DNA from: Ampelomyces quisqualis
Taxonomy: Eukaryota; Ascomycota; Dothideomycetes; Pleosporales; Phaeosphaeriaceae
NCBI GenBank assembly: GCA_018398575.1
Contig: JAGTXZ010000018.1
Coordinates: 248,001-312,000, forward strand
Length of the DNA: 64,000 bases
Reading direction: 5' to 3'
Within the stretch, counting starts at the first letter, position 1. Each line of letters opens with the position of its first letter. Positions 10,900 to 24,519 of this stretch are shown one piece after another. A program made the position numbers and the translations under genes. The notes under the pieces are model-generated. The model was not told where the DNA came from and did not search any database. It saw only the letters and a program-made list of their open reading frames with translations.

Positions 10900-13800
10900 G
10901 TTAGGATTACTTTAGAAAAGTTGCGTTTGGCGCTATAATAGAAACTTAGAGACTATTAATAACCTAGGAGTATTAGAGGCAACGCTAATAACTCCCTCTA
11001 AAGAACTAACTCTAGGAGCCTTCTCCTAAGACAACTCTGTATTAACTGTAACAACTTAGCAATAGAGTGCTAAAGCAAAAAAGACAGACACTAAAGAACT
11101 CTCTTAGCCTAAAGCTGCACTAAATCTAACCTCTGCTTAAATAGAGGTTAATTAATTACAACAAGATTTGAAACAGGCTCTAGCAGAAATTAATTCTCTT
11201 AAGAAAGGACTAACTCTGTTAGTAGGACTAGACAAGCCTCTACCTACTACCAAATTACTCTAGAATAATTCTGCACCCTGCTGTTTATTTAACAGCTCTA
11301 TATCTAAGTACTTATATTGCTATAAAGGCTCTTGCCAACTTTAACAATCTAAGAAAACGCCTAATATAGACAATCTTAGCAATAGAAAAGATCCTACCTT
11401 CTGTTAATAGCAGGCCTTAATCTAGGATTAACTTAAAATTAACTTAGATTACTATTAGACTAAAAGACAACACATAGCCTTAGTATAGGGCTACACTATA
11501 GGATTAGCTAAAGGCTATCTTAAGCTACAATATTTATTAGATACTAATTAAGAGCAATTCTAGAACGCTAAGTAAATAGTTAAGCTACTTAAGTCCTATT
11601 TTATTACAGGCAATAAGGTAGCTAAAAGCTGTACAGCATTTAATTAATTGTAGATAATAAAGAAGGAAACGTTTCTCTTGTTTAAAGCTAGGTTTTTAAG
11701 TTCTGTAGTTAAGAGACAAGTACTCTCTTTAGAGTAGTTTTACTACTTATAGACTAAGATTACGCTAGGGTTGCAAGCTTCTAACCTAGGATTTAGGCAC
11801 TAATAGAAGAACTTATTTAATTAGATAGTAGAACACCTTACTGCATATAATATAGAGTAGAAGAACAACTCTACACTAAGTATAACACTAGCTACTGCTA
11901 AGTTGCTAATTAGGTTAGCTCTACAACAGAATTTAAAGCTAAATTAGACTACTACTACTAACGCTCTAATAAATTCTGCGCTAGCCTATTAATCTATAAT
12001 AGTGCGTTTTTCTATAAAGACTCCTAAGCTAGAATAATAGAAGACCTCTAGTAGTTATTACAATTGCAGTAAGCTAGGACACTACTCTAGTAACTGCACA
12101 AAGCCTTGTGTGCGTTAGATTAAAGCTATAGAAGTAGATAAGTATAAAGATGCTTAAGAGTAACCTAATTAGGAGGTGTATTATATAGGAAACAGAAGCG
12201 CCTAAGAGAACACTCCTCCCTAGGCCTAAGCTGTTACAATCTATTCTACCTTAACCTTTCTTATTTGTTTTGCAGTCTCTATTTCCTTATACCTACACTT
12301 CTTTACAACTAAGGCCTTAGCTTACGCCTTAATACTCTTGTTAACACTAGTACTTAAGGTTTCCTATTTTTAAATTTACAAATTGTTTTATCTGTTTCTA
12401 AAGCCTTGCAGCAACCTATCTAGAAGCTCCTCTTCTAGGTTTAGGTACGCAGCTTTAAGGATTAGATTACTTCTTTAGTTACTTAATATATTTAACTACA
12501 CTTAATTATTAATAGCTAAAAGATTTTAAACTATCTATTCCTTATTTTTAATCTTAGGTCTTAGAATTGTATACTTAGCCTCTAATAGTTAAGACAATTT
12601 AAGATTCAATTAGACACAGATAGGTTACAGTTTATTTAGCTATCTAAGTACCTCTGTTTATACAATCCTTTACTTTCTATTCCTACTGTTCTATATTAAG
12701 CTATAGTGCTAGCTACTGTCTATCTTAATATGCAATAACGCAACGCTCTATAGGCAAAAGAAGACTATTGTATCCAAAACAGTTCTTACTATTCCTCTTC
12801 TTCTATTTATTGTATCAAGGGATGCTTAAAGCTTCTATTAGCCTAAAAAATCTTAGAGATTTCTTATACCCTAACTAAGCAAACCCGCTTAGAGTTCAAA
12901 TCTCTTCTAAGCACCTGTATAGCTCTTATTTCTGCTAATACATTTTACTTTATTATAAAGAAGCCTTAGAATAAGTTCTTTACAACAAGCCTCTATAAGA
13001 TTAATAGGATTCTCGCCTCTAAGGACAACGCAGACAATTAAAGCCAATTAGATAAGAGATTACTAGCCTGTTACTTCTAGTATTAGGATGTATTTAGCAA
13101 GTTAGCAGCCAATTAATTGCCTTTTTACTGTCTGTATAATTACAAGATTGTCTTTAAAGAACTATTACTAAATGCGTTTAGTCCCCTGTATAAGCAGAAT
13201 CAAGAGAAGCTTAAAGCTACTAAGGCCTACGTCTAAGAACACTTTTAGAAGGGTTTTATTAAGGCTAGCTAAAGCCCTTTTACTTTACCTATTCTTTGTG
13301 TACGCAAACCAAATAGAGATATACGCATCTATGTAGACTACTAGAAGATTAACGCCCTTACGCGCAAAGACGTCTATCTAATCCTTTACATTAATAAGCT
13401 ACTATTACGTCCCTCTAAAGCTAAGATCTTTACTAAGTTTAACATCTAGGCTGCCTTTAACAAAATTTGTATAGATCCTAACTCTAAAGAGTATACTACC
13501 TTTTGAACCTATTACAGTATATATAAGTATAAGGTTCTTTCTTTTGGCTTGTGTAATAGGCTAGCAACGTATTAGCGCTATATAAATAATATACTAATTA
13601 ATTATCTTAACAATTTCTGTATTGCGTATCTTAATAATATCCTAATCTACTTAGAGGATATAAACTTACATTAGGAACACGTCTAAAAGGTCTTGAAGCG
13701 CCTACATACTGCAGGACTCTAAGTAGATATTTAGAAGAGTAAATTCTATATAACCTGCACAAAGTATCTAGGCTACGTTTTAATAAACTAGGGCACTAAA

Positions 13801-16140
13801 GTTAACTCTAACAAGGTAGAAGCACTCTAAAACTAGGCTGAACTTACTATAGTTACTAGCGTTAAGTTATTTCTTAGTTTTGCTAGTTTCTATTAATAGT
13901 TTATTAAGGATTTCTCCTGTGTGGCTAAACTAATCCTAAAGCTTTAAAGTCCCTCTATACTGTTTGAATAGACTACAGACTGCTAACAGGCTTTTGATTA
14001 GATTAAAGCCTTACTCCTAGCTATTCCTACGCTATCTTATTTCTATCTTAAGTATAACACAAAGTTAGAAACTAACGCGTTAGATAGAGTAATAGCAGGG
14101 GTACTCTCTTAGAAGCACTCTAATAACAAGTAGTATCCTATAGCCTTCTACAGTTACACCTTATTTAGGGCTAAGCTTAATTAGAAAATACATAATAAAG
14201 AACTTTTTACTATTCTAAAAGCGTTTAAGAAGTAGAGAGCTAAACTTACTTCTATACAGAGTTAAATCCAGGTGTATTTAGATTACTGCTTCTTAGAATA
14301 CTTTATAACTACTAAGGTTCTTAATGCACGTTAAGCACAATAGGCAGAGATTATTACCTCTTTTAATTTCTGCATTAAGTACACGCCTAGCAAGCTTAAT
14401 AAGTAAGCTAATATCCTAAGCCAAAGGGAACAGGACGTTAGCAAGGTTAAGGCTGCCTAACAAGACAACAGATCCTGTGTACTTCTAGGACCTAAACGCC
14501 TAAACCTCTTAGTTAACTCTAAACTAGCTTAGAACTACGTCTGTAACTAGCTAGAGATTAATATTTTAGCTATTTTAGTCTAATCTATTAGTGCCCTCTT
14601 AAATCTTAACTTGTTAGAACTAATTAAAGCCTTGTTAGTAGAGAATTACTACTCCTTTAAGGAAGAACGCCTTACGCTACTATAGCTGTATTGTGTCTAA
14701 GAAGAACTACTACTATATTACTTACGCCTATGTGTACCTAAGGATTTCTCTTTGTATACCTAACTAATTAGAGAAGCTTACAATTAGGTATTTACTGCCT
14801 ACCTAAGCGCTACAAAGACGTATCAGCTTTTAGCTTAGTAATACTACTAGAAAGGTATAGAGGCTATATGCAAACGCTATATACAAAACTACGTTTTCTG
14901 TTAAAGATTCTATCTAAGATAGCTCTAATCCTAAGGGTTCTTCTATCTGTTACTAATTCTTAATAGGCCTATGCAGCATTTGTGTATAGATTTTAAGACA
15001 TTCCTAACTAATTGGCATAGCTATAATTAAATTATAGTTATTATTAATTGCCTATTAAAGCAAGCTATCTCTATCCTGTGTTATAAGACTATTAACGCCT
15101 AGGAAATAGCTTATTTGTTTATTTAATAGGTATACTAATTTAGCTACACGCCTAAAAGCATAGTGTCTAACTGTAGCCTCTAGTTTATATCCTAATTCTA
15201 GTCTAAGTTCTGCAAGATTCTAGGCGTGTAAATTAAGCTTTCTATAGCCTACTATAAACAAACTAATAGACAAACTAAGATTATAAACAAGTATATTAAT
15301 TAATAATTAAGGCTCTTTATATTCTACTACTAGGACAACTAGAGCAACCTCTTACTAATAATTAATTAAGCTTAAGCTATACTACTGCACTCTGCAATTA
15401 GTATAGCACTATACTAGCTTTTATTTAGATCTAAACTATAATAGAGCTAGGATTAGGCATTATTCTTTTTAAAACATAAAGATATAAACGTTAAGGATGC
15501 CTTAAGCTTAGCTACCTATATGCATAAAGCCTAGCGTATAGTTAAAGACAATATAGAGAAGGCGCAGTAAAAAATAGCTGCTAAGGTAAACAAATATTGT
15601 TAACCTGTTAATTAGGTAGTAGGTAACAAGGTTTACCTCTTAACCTAAAACCTATCTGTTACCTGCCTAAGTTGCAAACTTGCTGAATTGTAGAAAGGCC
15701 TCTTTAAAGTTCTAAAATAAGTTAGCTATTTATTTTAACTAAAGCTACCTAAAGGATCTAAGATCTATAACGTGTTTGCTCTAGATGTCTTCTATAAAGA
15801 CTCTAACAACTCTCTGCCTAGTTAGCTAAGCCTAAACCTATCTAGTATTCTAATTTAAGGCGTTAAAGAATAGAAAGTTAAAAAGATTCTAGCTAGCAAG
15901 CTATACTGCTCTATTCTAAAGTATTGTGTGAAATAGGTAGGCTATAATCCTAACCCTACCTAGTATAATGCCTTAAACTTTATAGGCGCTCTATATATGT
16001 TATAAGCGTTCTATAAACGCTATCTAAAACAGCTAGGACCTCTACAAGCGTTAGCTAAGTAGATTACAGTATAGGAAAAAAGAGTTAAAGATCTTATAGT
16101 ATTGCAAGACAATTATATTAGAGAAATTAAACTTAATATT
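10900..16140 (+). pseudogene. gag-pol of copy 1, RIP-inactivated
   Basis: Reading mutated stops through gives a gag with a Lys/Gln-rich helical stretch (10960-11260) and a CCHC zinc knuckle (12050-12110, first Cys changed to Tyr). Reverse transcriptase runs about 13290-13800 with VDYQKINA-like and YLNNILIYLED, a mutated form of YxDD. RNase H follows to about 14450. The integrase zinc-binding region is near 14750-14930, and the core extends to about 15700. A chromodomain lies at 15855-16030 (VKKILASKLY, then VGYNPNPTQYNALNF, where Gln replaces the expected Trp). A protease is expected before the reverse transcriptase but I did not pin it down. Stops are scattered throughout, so no product is possible. 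Confidence 0.85.
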
Positions 16141-16169
16141 ACAACTACTACACTAGTAGGTAACAGCTA

Positions 16170-16874
16170 TTAATAATAGAAGTCTTACTCTTCTATTAGA
16201 TTTAACAGCAGACTGTTGTTGCTACTAGTAGAACGTTCTTAATTGTCTAAATCCCTAGGTGCAGACACTAACGCACTACTTAGTAGTTTTTTGTTCTAGC
16301 CTTGCTTGCTGCAAGTACTAGCCTCTTGCGCTGCCTTTTGCGCTTTCTCTTGCTCTACTAACTAATTAGCCCTAAATGCTATTATAATATCTACTAGCTA
16401 AGCAACTACACTAGTTAACCTAGCTGTACTCTTTCTAAGTAACCTAACCTCTTTAGCTATTACCTTAACCTCCTTAGCTAGCTCCTCCTTCTAGTAATAA
16501 GCGCTAACTAATAAGTTAGCGTTGTTTATATTAGCTACTTGTGCAGTGCTTACTTGTATAACAGCAGCTAACTAAAACGCTGCCTTCTTAATAGTAGCCT
16601 TTTACTTTAATACTACCTTGTTAGACTTGTCTCTACCTAAGGCAGCAAACCTGTAGTTAAGAGCCTTAAAAAGGCTATTATACTTCTAGCCTGCATATAG
16701 AAGAACTAGGCAACACTTCTTATTTAAGAGTGTGCAATAAGCACACTTCTTAGATACGTCTAAATAGAATCTAAACTTAATATTAAAATAGCTGCAGGTA
16801 AAAGCTCTTACAGCCTGTAAGTAAATAACCTAATAGGCTAGAAGATAAGCTCTAGAAGAGACAGAAATAGGTAT
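16170..16874 (-). pseudogene. Antisense accessory ORF of copy 1 (Cys-cluster, coiled-coil)
   Basis: A 705-bp frame on the strand opposite to pol, between the chromodomain and the 3' LTR. Its start codon is changed to ATA and Gln codons to stops, but length and frame equal those of the copy-2 counterpart at 18046-18750. It encodes a Cys-rich N-terminal part with KKCAYCTLLNKKC and a Lys/Glu/Gln-rich helical middle. Confidence 0.6.
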
Positions 16875-17197
16875 TGTGTGTATCTACTATATAGTTAGCT
16901 AGTAATTAAGAAAAGATAAGGCTTAGATAGCTTTAGGTATACAAACGTAAGAGAGAGAGTGTAGAAAAGTAGTATACTAGAAGACTAGCCTTATATATAT
17001 ACTTAAAAAGCTTAAAGTAAAGTTAGAAACGTTAAACGCGCTAGCGCGCTAATTAAAACAACAACAAACAGCTATATTATATTATCTTAAAATAAACTTA
17101 AGGTAAATAAGAGTTTACAACAATTTAGAGAGGTATCTAAAACAACACTAATACAGACCTAATTAATAGGGACTATTAATTTTAAGAAGGGAAGTAA

Positions 17198-17423
17198 TGT
17201 AACAAGTATATGCAAACATATGTTATATCTAATACCTTATAAAGGCTTAGTAACAGATTATATAGAGAGCTAGTAGATTAGAACTAAAAGCGCTCTAATA
17301 GCGCTCTAACTTAGCTGCTACGCCTACTATAAATATAAGCCTATAGCATAGATAGAAGACAAGTTTCTCTTGTCCTTCTATACAAGACCTATAGGTGTAT
17401 AGCTAATCTAGAATCTCTAATAC
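17198..17423 (+). repeat. 3' LTR of copy 1, first fragment
   Basis: Starts TGTAACA directly after a purine-rich tract (AAGAAGGGAAGTAA), the plus-strand primer site. It breaks off at 17423 where copy 2 begins. With 24520-24597 it totals 304 bp, which is 299 plus the 5-bp duplication made by the insertion of copy 2. Confidence 0.92.
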
Positions 17424-17722
17424 TGTAACAACGCAGGTAGGTACAGCTATTAAAATTAAATTAGATACGTATTAGAGGCATATAGGAGTGCGTGTTGTAG
17501 CAGAGATTCTGGATTGGCTATACACCTATAGGTCTTGTACAGAAGGACAAGAGAAACTTGTCCTCTATCTATACTATAGGCTTATATTTATAGTAGGCGT
17601 AGTAGCTAAGTTAGAGCGCTGTTAAAGCGCTTTTAGTCCTAATCTACTAGCTCTCTATATGCTCTGTTACTAAGCCTTTATAAAGTATTAGATGTAACAT
17701 GTGTTTACATGTGCTTGTTACA
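17424..17722 (-). repeat. 3' LTR of copy 2 (299 bp)
   Basis: Reads TGTAACAACGCAGG at its left and GTGCTTGTTACA at its right on the plus strand, that is, an LTR in reverse. It adjoins the purine tract of copy 2. Confidence 0.92.
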
Positions 17723-18045
17723 TTACCCCCCTTCTTAAAATTAATAGTCTCTATTAATTAGGTCTGCATTAGTGTTGTTTTAGATACCTTTCTAAATTGT
17801 TGTAAACTCTTATTTACTTTAAGTTTATTTTGAAATAACATAATGTAGCTATTTGTTATTGTTTTAATTAGCGCGCTAGCGCGTTTAATATTCCTAACTT
17901 TACCTTAAGCTTTTTAAGCATATATACAAGGCTAGCCTTTTAGTATACTGCTTTTCTATACTCTCCCCCTTACGTTTATATACCTAAAGCTATCTAAGCC
18001 TTGTTCTTTCTTAATTACTAGCTAACTATATAGTAGATACACACA

Positions 18046-18750
18046 ATGCCTATTCTTGTCTCTTCTAGGGCTTATCCTCTAGCCTATTAGGTTATTTACC
18101 TGCAGGCTACAAGAGCTTTTGCCTGCAGCTATTTTAATATTAAGTTTAGATTCTATTTAGACGTGTCTAAGAAGTGTGCTTATTGTACACTCTTAAATAA
18201 GAAGTGTTACTTAGTTCTTCTATATGTAGGCTAGGAGTATAATAGCCTTTCTAAGGCCCTTAACTGTAGGTTTACTGCCTTAGGTAGAGACAAGTCTAAT
18301 AAGGTAGTGTTAGAGTAGGAGGCTGCTGTTAAGAAGGCAGCGTTTTAGTTAGCTGCTGTTGTGCAAGTAGGCACTACACAAGTAGCTAATATAAACAACG
18401 CTAACTTGTTAGTTAGCGCTTATTACTAGAAGGAGGAGCTAGCTAGAGAAGTTAGGGCAATAGCTAAGGAGGTTAGGTTACTTAAGAGAAGTATAGTAAG
18501 GTTAACTAGTGTAGTTGCTTAGCTAGTAGATGTTATAATAGTATTAAGGGCTAATTAGTTAGCAGAGCAGGAGGAGGCGCAAAAGGCAGCGCAAGAGGCT
18601 AGTACTTGCAGTAAGCAGAGCTAGAATAGAAGACTACTAGGTAGTGCGTTAGTGTCTGCACCTAGAGATTTAGACAATTAAGAACGTCTTACTAGTAGTA
18701 ACAATAGTCTGCTGTTAGATCTAATAGAAGAGTAAGACTTCTATTATTAA
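18046..18750 (+). pseudogene. Antisense accessory ORF of copy 2 (Zn2Cys6-like cluster plus helical region)
   Basis: It begins with an intact ATG and ends at TAA-TAG, 234 codons, with about a dozen internal TAG/TAA at expected Gln positions. The N-terminal part reads ACSYFNIKFRFYLDVSKKC and then AYCTLLNKKC. The second half fits C-x2-C-x6-C; the first half would fit C-x2-C-x5-C if two Phe were once Cys. This is a fungal binuclear zinc cluster pattern. The middle is rich in Glu, Lys, Leu and Gln and likely helical. It is antisense to pol and lies between chromodomain and 3' LTR in both copies. Function unknown; a regulatory or nucleic-acid-binding role is a guess from the Cys pattern. Confidence 0.6.
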
Positions 18751-18779
18751 TAGCTGTTACCTACTAGTGTAGTAGTTGT

Positions 18780-21700
18780 AATATTAAGTTTAATTTCCTT
18801 AACATAATTGTCTTGCAATGCTGTAAGATCTTTAACTTCTTTTTCTTATACTATAATCTATTTGGCTAACGCTTGTAGAGGTTCTAGCTGTTTTAGATAG
18901 CGTTTATAGAACGCTTGCAATATGTATAGGGCGCTTATAAAGTTTAAGGTATTGTACTAAGTAGAGTTAGGATTATAGCCTACCTATTTTATACAATACT
19001 TTAGGATAGAGTAGTATAGCTTGCTAGCTAAGATCTCTTTAACTTCTTATTCTTTAATGCCTTAAATTAGGATGCTAGATAGGTTTAGGCTTAGCTAACT
19101 AGCTAGGGGGTTGTTAGGGTCTTTGCAGAGGACATCTAAAGCAAACACGTTATAGATCTTAGATCCTTTAGGTAGCTTTAGTTAAAATAAATAGCTAACT
19201 TGTTTTAGAACTTTAAAGAGGCCTTTCTACAATTTAGCAAGTTTGCGACTTAAGTAGGTAATAGATAGGTTTTAAGTTAAGAGGTAAACCTTGTTACCTA
19301 CTGCTTAATTAACAGGTTAATAATATTTGTTTACCTTAGCAGCTATTTGTTGCTGCGCCTTCTCTATATTGTCTTTAGCTGTGCACTAGGCTTTATGCAT
19401 GTAGGTAGCTAAGCTTAAGGCATCCTTAACGTTTATATCTTTGTGTTTTAAAGGAAATAATACTTAATCCTAGCTCTGTTGTAGTTTAGATCTAAACAGA
19501 AGCTAGTATAGTGCTATACTAATTGCAGAGTGCAGCAGTGTAGCTTAAGCTTAATTAATTATTAGCAAGAGGTTACTCTAGTTGTCCTAGTAGTAGGACA
19601 TAAAGAGCCTTAATTGTTAATTAATATACTTGTTTATAATCTTAGTTTATCTATTAGTTTGTTTATAGTAGGCTGTAAAAAGCTTAATTTGCACGCCTAG
19701 GATCTTGCAGAACTTAGACTAGAATTAGAACACAAACTAGAGGCTGCAGTTAGACACTATACTTTTAGGCGTGTAGCTAAATTAGTATACCTATTAGATA
19801 AACAAATAAGCTATTTCCTAGGCGTTAATAGTCTTATAACACAGAATAGAGATAGCTTGCTTTAATAGGCAATTAATAATAACTATAATTTAATTATAGC
19901 TATGCTAATTAGTTAGAAATGTCTTAAAATCTATACACAAATGCTGCATAGGCCTGTTAAGAATTAGTAATAGATAGAGGAACCCTTAGGATTAGAGCTG
20001 TCTTAGATAGGATCTTTAACAGAAAACGTAGTTTTGTACATAGCGTTTGCATATAGCCTCTATGCCTTTTTAGTAGTATTGCTAAGCTAGAAGCTAATAC
20101 GTTTTTGTAGCGCTTAGGTAGGCAGTAAATACCTAATTATAAGCTTTTCTAATTAGTTAGGTATACAAAGAGGAATCTCTAGGTACATATAGGCGTAAGT
20201 AATACAGCAGTAGTTTTTCTTAAACACAATATAGCTATAGTAGCGTAAGGCGTTCTTTCTTAAAAGAGCAGTAATTCTTTGCTAACAGGGCTTTAATTAG
20301 TTCTAACAAGTTAAGATTTAGGGGGGCACTAATAGATTAGACTAAAATAGCTAAAACATTAATCTCTAGCTAGTTACAGACGTAGTTCTAAGCTAGTTTA
20401 GAGTTAACTAGGGGGTTTAGGCGTTTAGGTCCTAGAAGTACACAGGATCTGTTGTTTTGTTAGGCAGCCTTAACCTTGCTAACGTCCTGTTCTCTTTAGC
20501 TTAGGATATTAGCTTGCTTATTAAGTTTACTAGGCGTGTACTTAATGCAGAAATTAAAAGGGGTAATAATCTCTGCCTATTGTGCTTAACGTACATTAAG
20601 AACCTTAGTAGTTATAAAGTATTCTAAGGAGCAGTAATCTAAATACACTTAGATTTAACTCTGTATAGAGGTAAGTTTAGCTCTCTACTTTTTAAACGCT
20701 TTTAGGATAGTAAAAAGTTCTTTGTTATATATTTCCTAATTAAGCTTAGCTCTAAATAGAGTATAACTATAGAAGGCTACAGGATACTACTTGTTGTTAG
20801 GGTGCTTCTAAGAGAGTACCCCTGCTATTACTCTATCTAACGCGTTAGTTTCTAACTTTGTGTTATACTTGGGATAGAAATAAGATAGTGTAGGAATAGC
20901 TAGGAGTAAGGCTTTAATCTGATTAAAAGCCTGTTAGTAGTTTATAGTCTATTCAAATAGTGTAGAGGGACTTTAAAGCTTTAGGATTAGTTTAGCTACA
21001 CAAGAGAAATCCTTAATAAACTGTTAATAGAAACTAGCGAAACTAAGAAATAACTTAACGCTAGTAACTGTAGTAGGTTCAGCCTAGTTTTAGAGTGCTT
21101 CTACCTTGTTAGGGTTAACTTTAGTGCCCTAATTTGTTAAAACGTAGCCTAGATACTTTGTGCAGGTTATATAAAATTTACTCTTCTAAATGTCTACTTA
21201 GAGTCCTGCAGTACGTAGGCACTCTAAGACCTTTTGGACGTGTTTCTGATATAAGTTTATATCCTCTAAGTAGATTAGAATGTTGTTAAGATACGTAATG
21301 CAGAAATTGTTAAGATAATTAATTAGTATATTATTTATATAGCGCTAATACGTTGCTAGCCTATTGCACAAGCCAAAAGAGAGAACCTTACACTTATATG
21401 TACTGTAATAGGTCTAAAAGGTAGTATACTCTTTAGAGTTAGGATCTATACAAATTTTGTTAAAGGCAGCCTAGATGTTAAACTTAGTAAAGATCTTGGC
21501 TTTAGAAGGACGTGATAGCAGCTTATTAATGCAAGAGATTAGATAGACGTCCTTGCGCGTAAGGGCGTTAATCTTTTAGTAGTCTATATAGATGCGTATA
21601 TCTCTATTTGGTTTGCGTACACAGAGAATAGGTAAAGTAAAAGGGCTTTGGCTAGCCTTAATAAAACCCTTCTAAAGGTGTTTCTAGACGTAGGCCTTAG

Positions 21701-24020
21701 TAGCTTTAAGCTCCTCCTAATTCTGCTTATACAGGGGACTAAACGCATTTAGTAATAGTTCTTTAAGGATAATCTTGTAATTATACAGACAGTAAGGAGG
21801 CAATTAATTGGCTGCTAACTTACTAAATATATCCTGATACTAGGAGTAGTAGGTAGGTAATCTTTTATCTAATTGGCTTTAATTGTCTGCGTTGTCCTTA
21901 GAGGCAAGGATCCTGTTAATCTTATAGAAGCTTGTTGTAAAGAACTTATTCTAGGGCTTCTTTATAATAAAGTAAAATGCATTAGTAGAAATAAGAGCTA
22001 TGCAGGTGCTTAGAGAGGATTTAGACTCTAAGCGGGTTTGCTTAGTTAGGGTATAAGGAATCTCTAAGATTTTTTGGGCTAATAGGAGCTTTAAGCATCC
22101 CTTAATATAATAAATAGAAGGAGAAGAATAGTAAAGACTGTTTCAGATACAATAGTCTTCTTTCTTCTATAGAGCGTTGCGTTGTTGCACATTAAAATAG
22201 ACAGTAGCTAGCACTATAGCTTAATGTAGAATAGTAGAAATAGGAGGTAAAGAATTGTATAAACAAGGGTACTTAGATAGCCAAATAAACTGTAACCTAT
22301 CTGTGTCTAATTAAATCTTAAATTGTCTTAACTATTAGAGGCTAAGTATACAATCTTAAGACCTAAGATTAAGGATAAGGAATAGACAGTTTAAAATCTT
22401 TTGGCTATTAATATTTAAGTGTAGTTAAATATATTAAGTAACTAAAGAAGTAATCTAATCCTTAAAGCTGCGCACCTAAACCTAGAAGAGGAGCTTTTAG
22501 ATAGGTTGCTGCAAGGCTTTAGAAACAGATAAAATAATTTGTGAATTTAAAAATAGGAAACCTTAAGTACTAGTGTTAACAAGAGTATTAAGGTGTAAGC
22601 TAAGGCCTTAGTTGTAAAGAAGCGTAGGCATAAGGAAATAAGGACTGCAAAACAAATAAGAAAGGTTAAGGTAAGATAGATTGTAACAGCTTAGGCCTAA
22701 GGAGAAGTGTCCTTTTAGGCACTTCTGTTTCTTGTACAATACACCTCCTGATTAGGTTACTCTTAAGCATCTTTATACTTATCTACTTCTACAGCTTTAA
22801 TCTAACGCACACAAGGCTTTATGTAGTTACTAAAGTAGTGTTCTAGCTTACTGCAATTATAACAACTACTAGGAGTCTTCTGTTATTCTAGCTTAAGAGT
22901 CTTTATAGGAAGATATACTATTGTAAATTAATAGGCTAGCGTAGAATTTGTTAGAGCGTTAGTAGTAGTAGTCTAATTTAGCTCTAAATTCTGTTGTAGA
23001 GCTAACCTAATTAGCAACTTAGCAGCAGCTAGTGTTATACTTAGTGTAGAGTTGTTCTTCTGCTCTATATTATATGTAGTAAGGTGTTCTACTATCTAAT
23101 TAAATAAGTTCTTCTATTAGTGCCTAAATCCTAGGTTAGGGGCTTGCAACCCTAGCGTAATCTTAGTCTACAAGTAGTAAAACTACTCTAAAGAGGGTAC
23201 TTATCCCTTAACTGCAGAACTTAAAAACCTAGCTTTAAACAAGAGGAACGTTTCCTCCTTTATTATCTGCAATTAATTAAACGCTACACAGCTTTCAGCT
23301 ACCTTATTGCCTGTAATAAAATAGGACTTAAGTAGCTTAACTATTTGCTTAGCGTTCTAGAATTGCTCTTAATTAGTATTTAATAAATATTGTAGCTTAA
23401 GATAGCTCTTAGCTAATCCTGTAGTGTAGCCCTATACTAAGGCTATGCGTTGTCTTTTAGTCTAATAGTAATCTAAGTTAATTTTAAGTTAATTCTAAAT
23501 TAAGGCCTACTATTAGCAGAAGGTAGGATCTTTTCTATTGCTAAGATTGTCTATATTAGGCGTTTTCTTAGATTGTTAAAGTTAGCAAGAGCCCTTATAG
23601 CAATATAAGTACTTAGATGTAGAGCTATTAGATAAACAGCAGGGTATAGAATTGTTTTAGAGTAATTTAGTAGTAAGTAGAGGCTTGTCTAGTCCTACTA
23701 ACAGAGTTAGTCTTTTCTTAAGGGAATTAATTTCTGCTAGAGCCTGTTTTAAATCTTGTTGTAATTAATTAACTTCTATTTAAGCAGGGGTTAGATTTAG
23801 TGCAGCTCTAGGCTAAGGGGGTTTCTTAGTGTCTATCTTTTTTGCTTTAGCACTCTGTTGCTAGGTTGTTACAGTTAATACAGAGTTGTCTTAAAGGAAG
23901 GCTCCTAGGGTTAGTTCTTTAGGGGGAGTTATTAGCGTTGCCTCTAATACTCCTAGGTTATTAATAGTCTCTAAGTTTCTATTGTAGCGCTAAACGCGAC
24001 TTTTCTGAAGTAATTCTAAC
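18780..24020 (-). pseudogene. gag-pol of copy 2, RIP-inactivated
   Basis: Mirror image of the copy-1 frame. Coordinates map exactly: the YLNNILIYLED motif of copy 1 at 13627-13659 falls at about 21261-21293 here, on the minus strand. It has the same domain order and the same class of in-frame stops, at partly different positions, which fits independent RIP of each copy. Confidence 0.85.
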
Positions 24021-24220
24021 TGTTGTGTTAATAGGAAGATCTAAACCTAAAGGCTTTAGCTGTTAGAAGATCTAAGGAATCCTAACTGTGTTTAATAGAT
24101 TTAAGGTTACAAACAGATCTAATTTAGATAGGGTTCTAGACGTTTTAACGCGATCTTTTTAAAAGTAAATAGTAATATTATCTGAATGCTATTACTAGCA
24201 GAATAAAGTTTCTCTTGTAA

Positions 24221-24519
24221 TATAACAACGCAGGTAGGTATAGCTATTAGAATTAAATTGGATACGTATTAGAGGCATATAGGAGTGCGTGTTGTAGCAG
24301 AGATTCTAGATTAGCTATACACCTATAGGTCTTGTACAAAAGGACAAGAGAAACTTATTCTCTATCTATGCTATAGGCTTATATTTATAGTAGGCGTAGC
24401 AGCTGAGTTGGAGCGCTGTTGAAGCGCTTTTAGTCCTAATCTGCTAGCTCCCTACATGCTCTGTTACTAAGCCTTTATAAGGTATCAGATGTAACATGTG
24501 TTTGCATGTGCTTGTTACA
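24221..24519 (-). repeat. 5' LTR of copy 2 (299 bp)
   Basis: Reverse-oriented LTR, left end changed to TATAACA, right end TGTTACA. The adjoining interior bases form the primer site, which matches the 13-mer inside the LTR. Confidence 0.92.

Larger units (their letters stand above)
17424..24519 (-). mobile_element. Ty3/Gypsy chromovirus copy 2, inserted in the 3' LTR of copy 1
   Basis: Same family as copy 1, opposite orientation. LTRs are 17424-17722 and 24221-24519, both 299 bp. The interior (17723-24220) is 6498 bp, exactly as long as in copy 1, so the copies differ only by substitutions. The plus-strand primer tract appears as TTACCCCCCTTCTTAAAA just inside the first LTR. The two elements lie in inverted orientation with no spacer. 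Confidence 0.93.
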
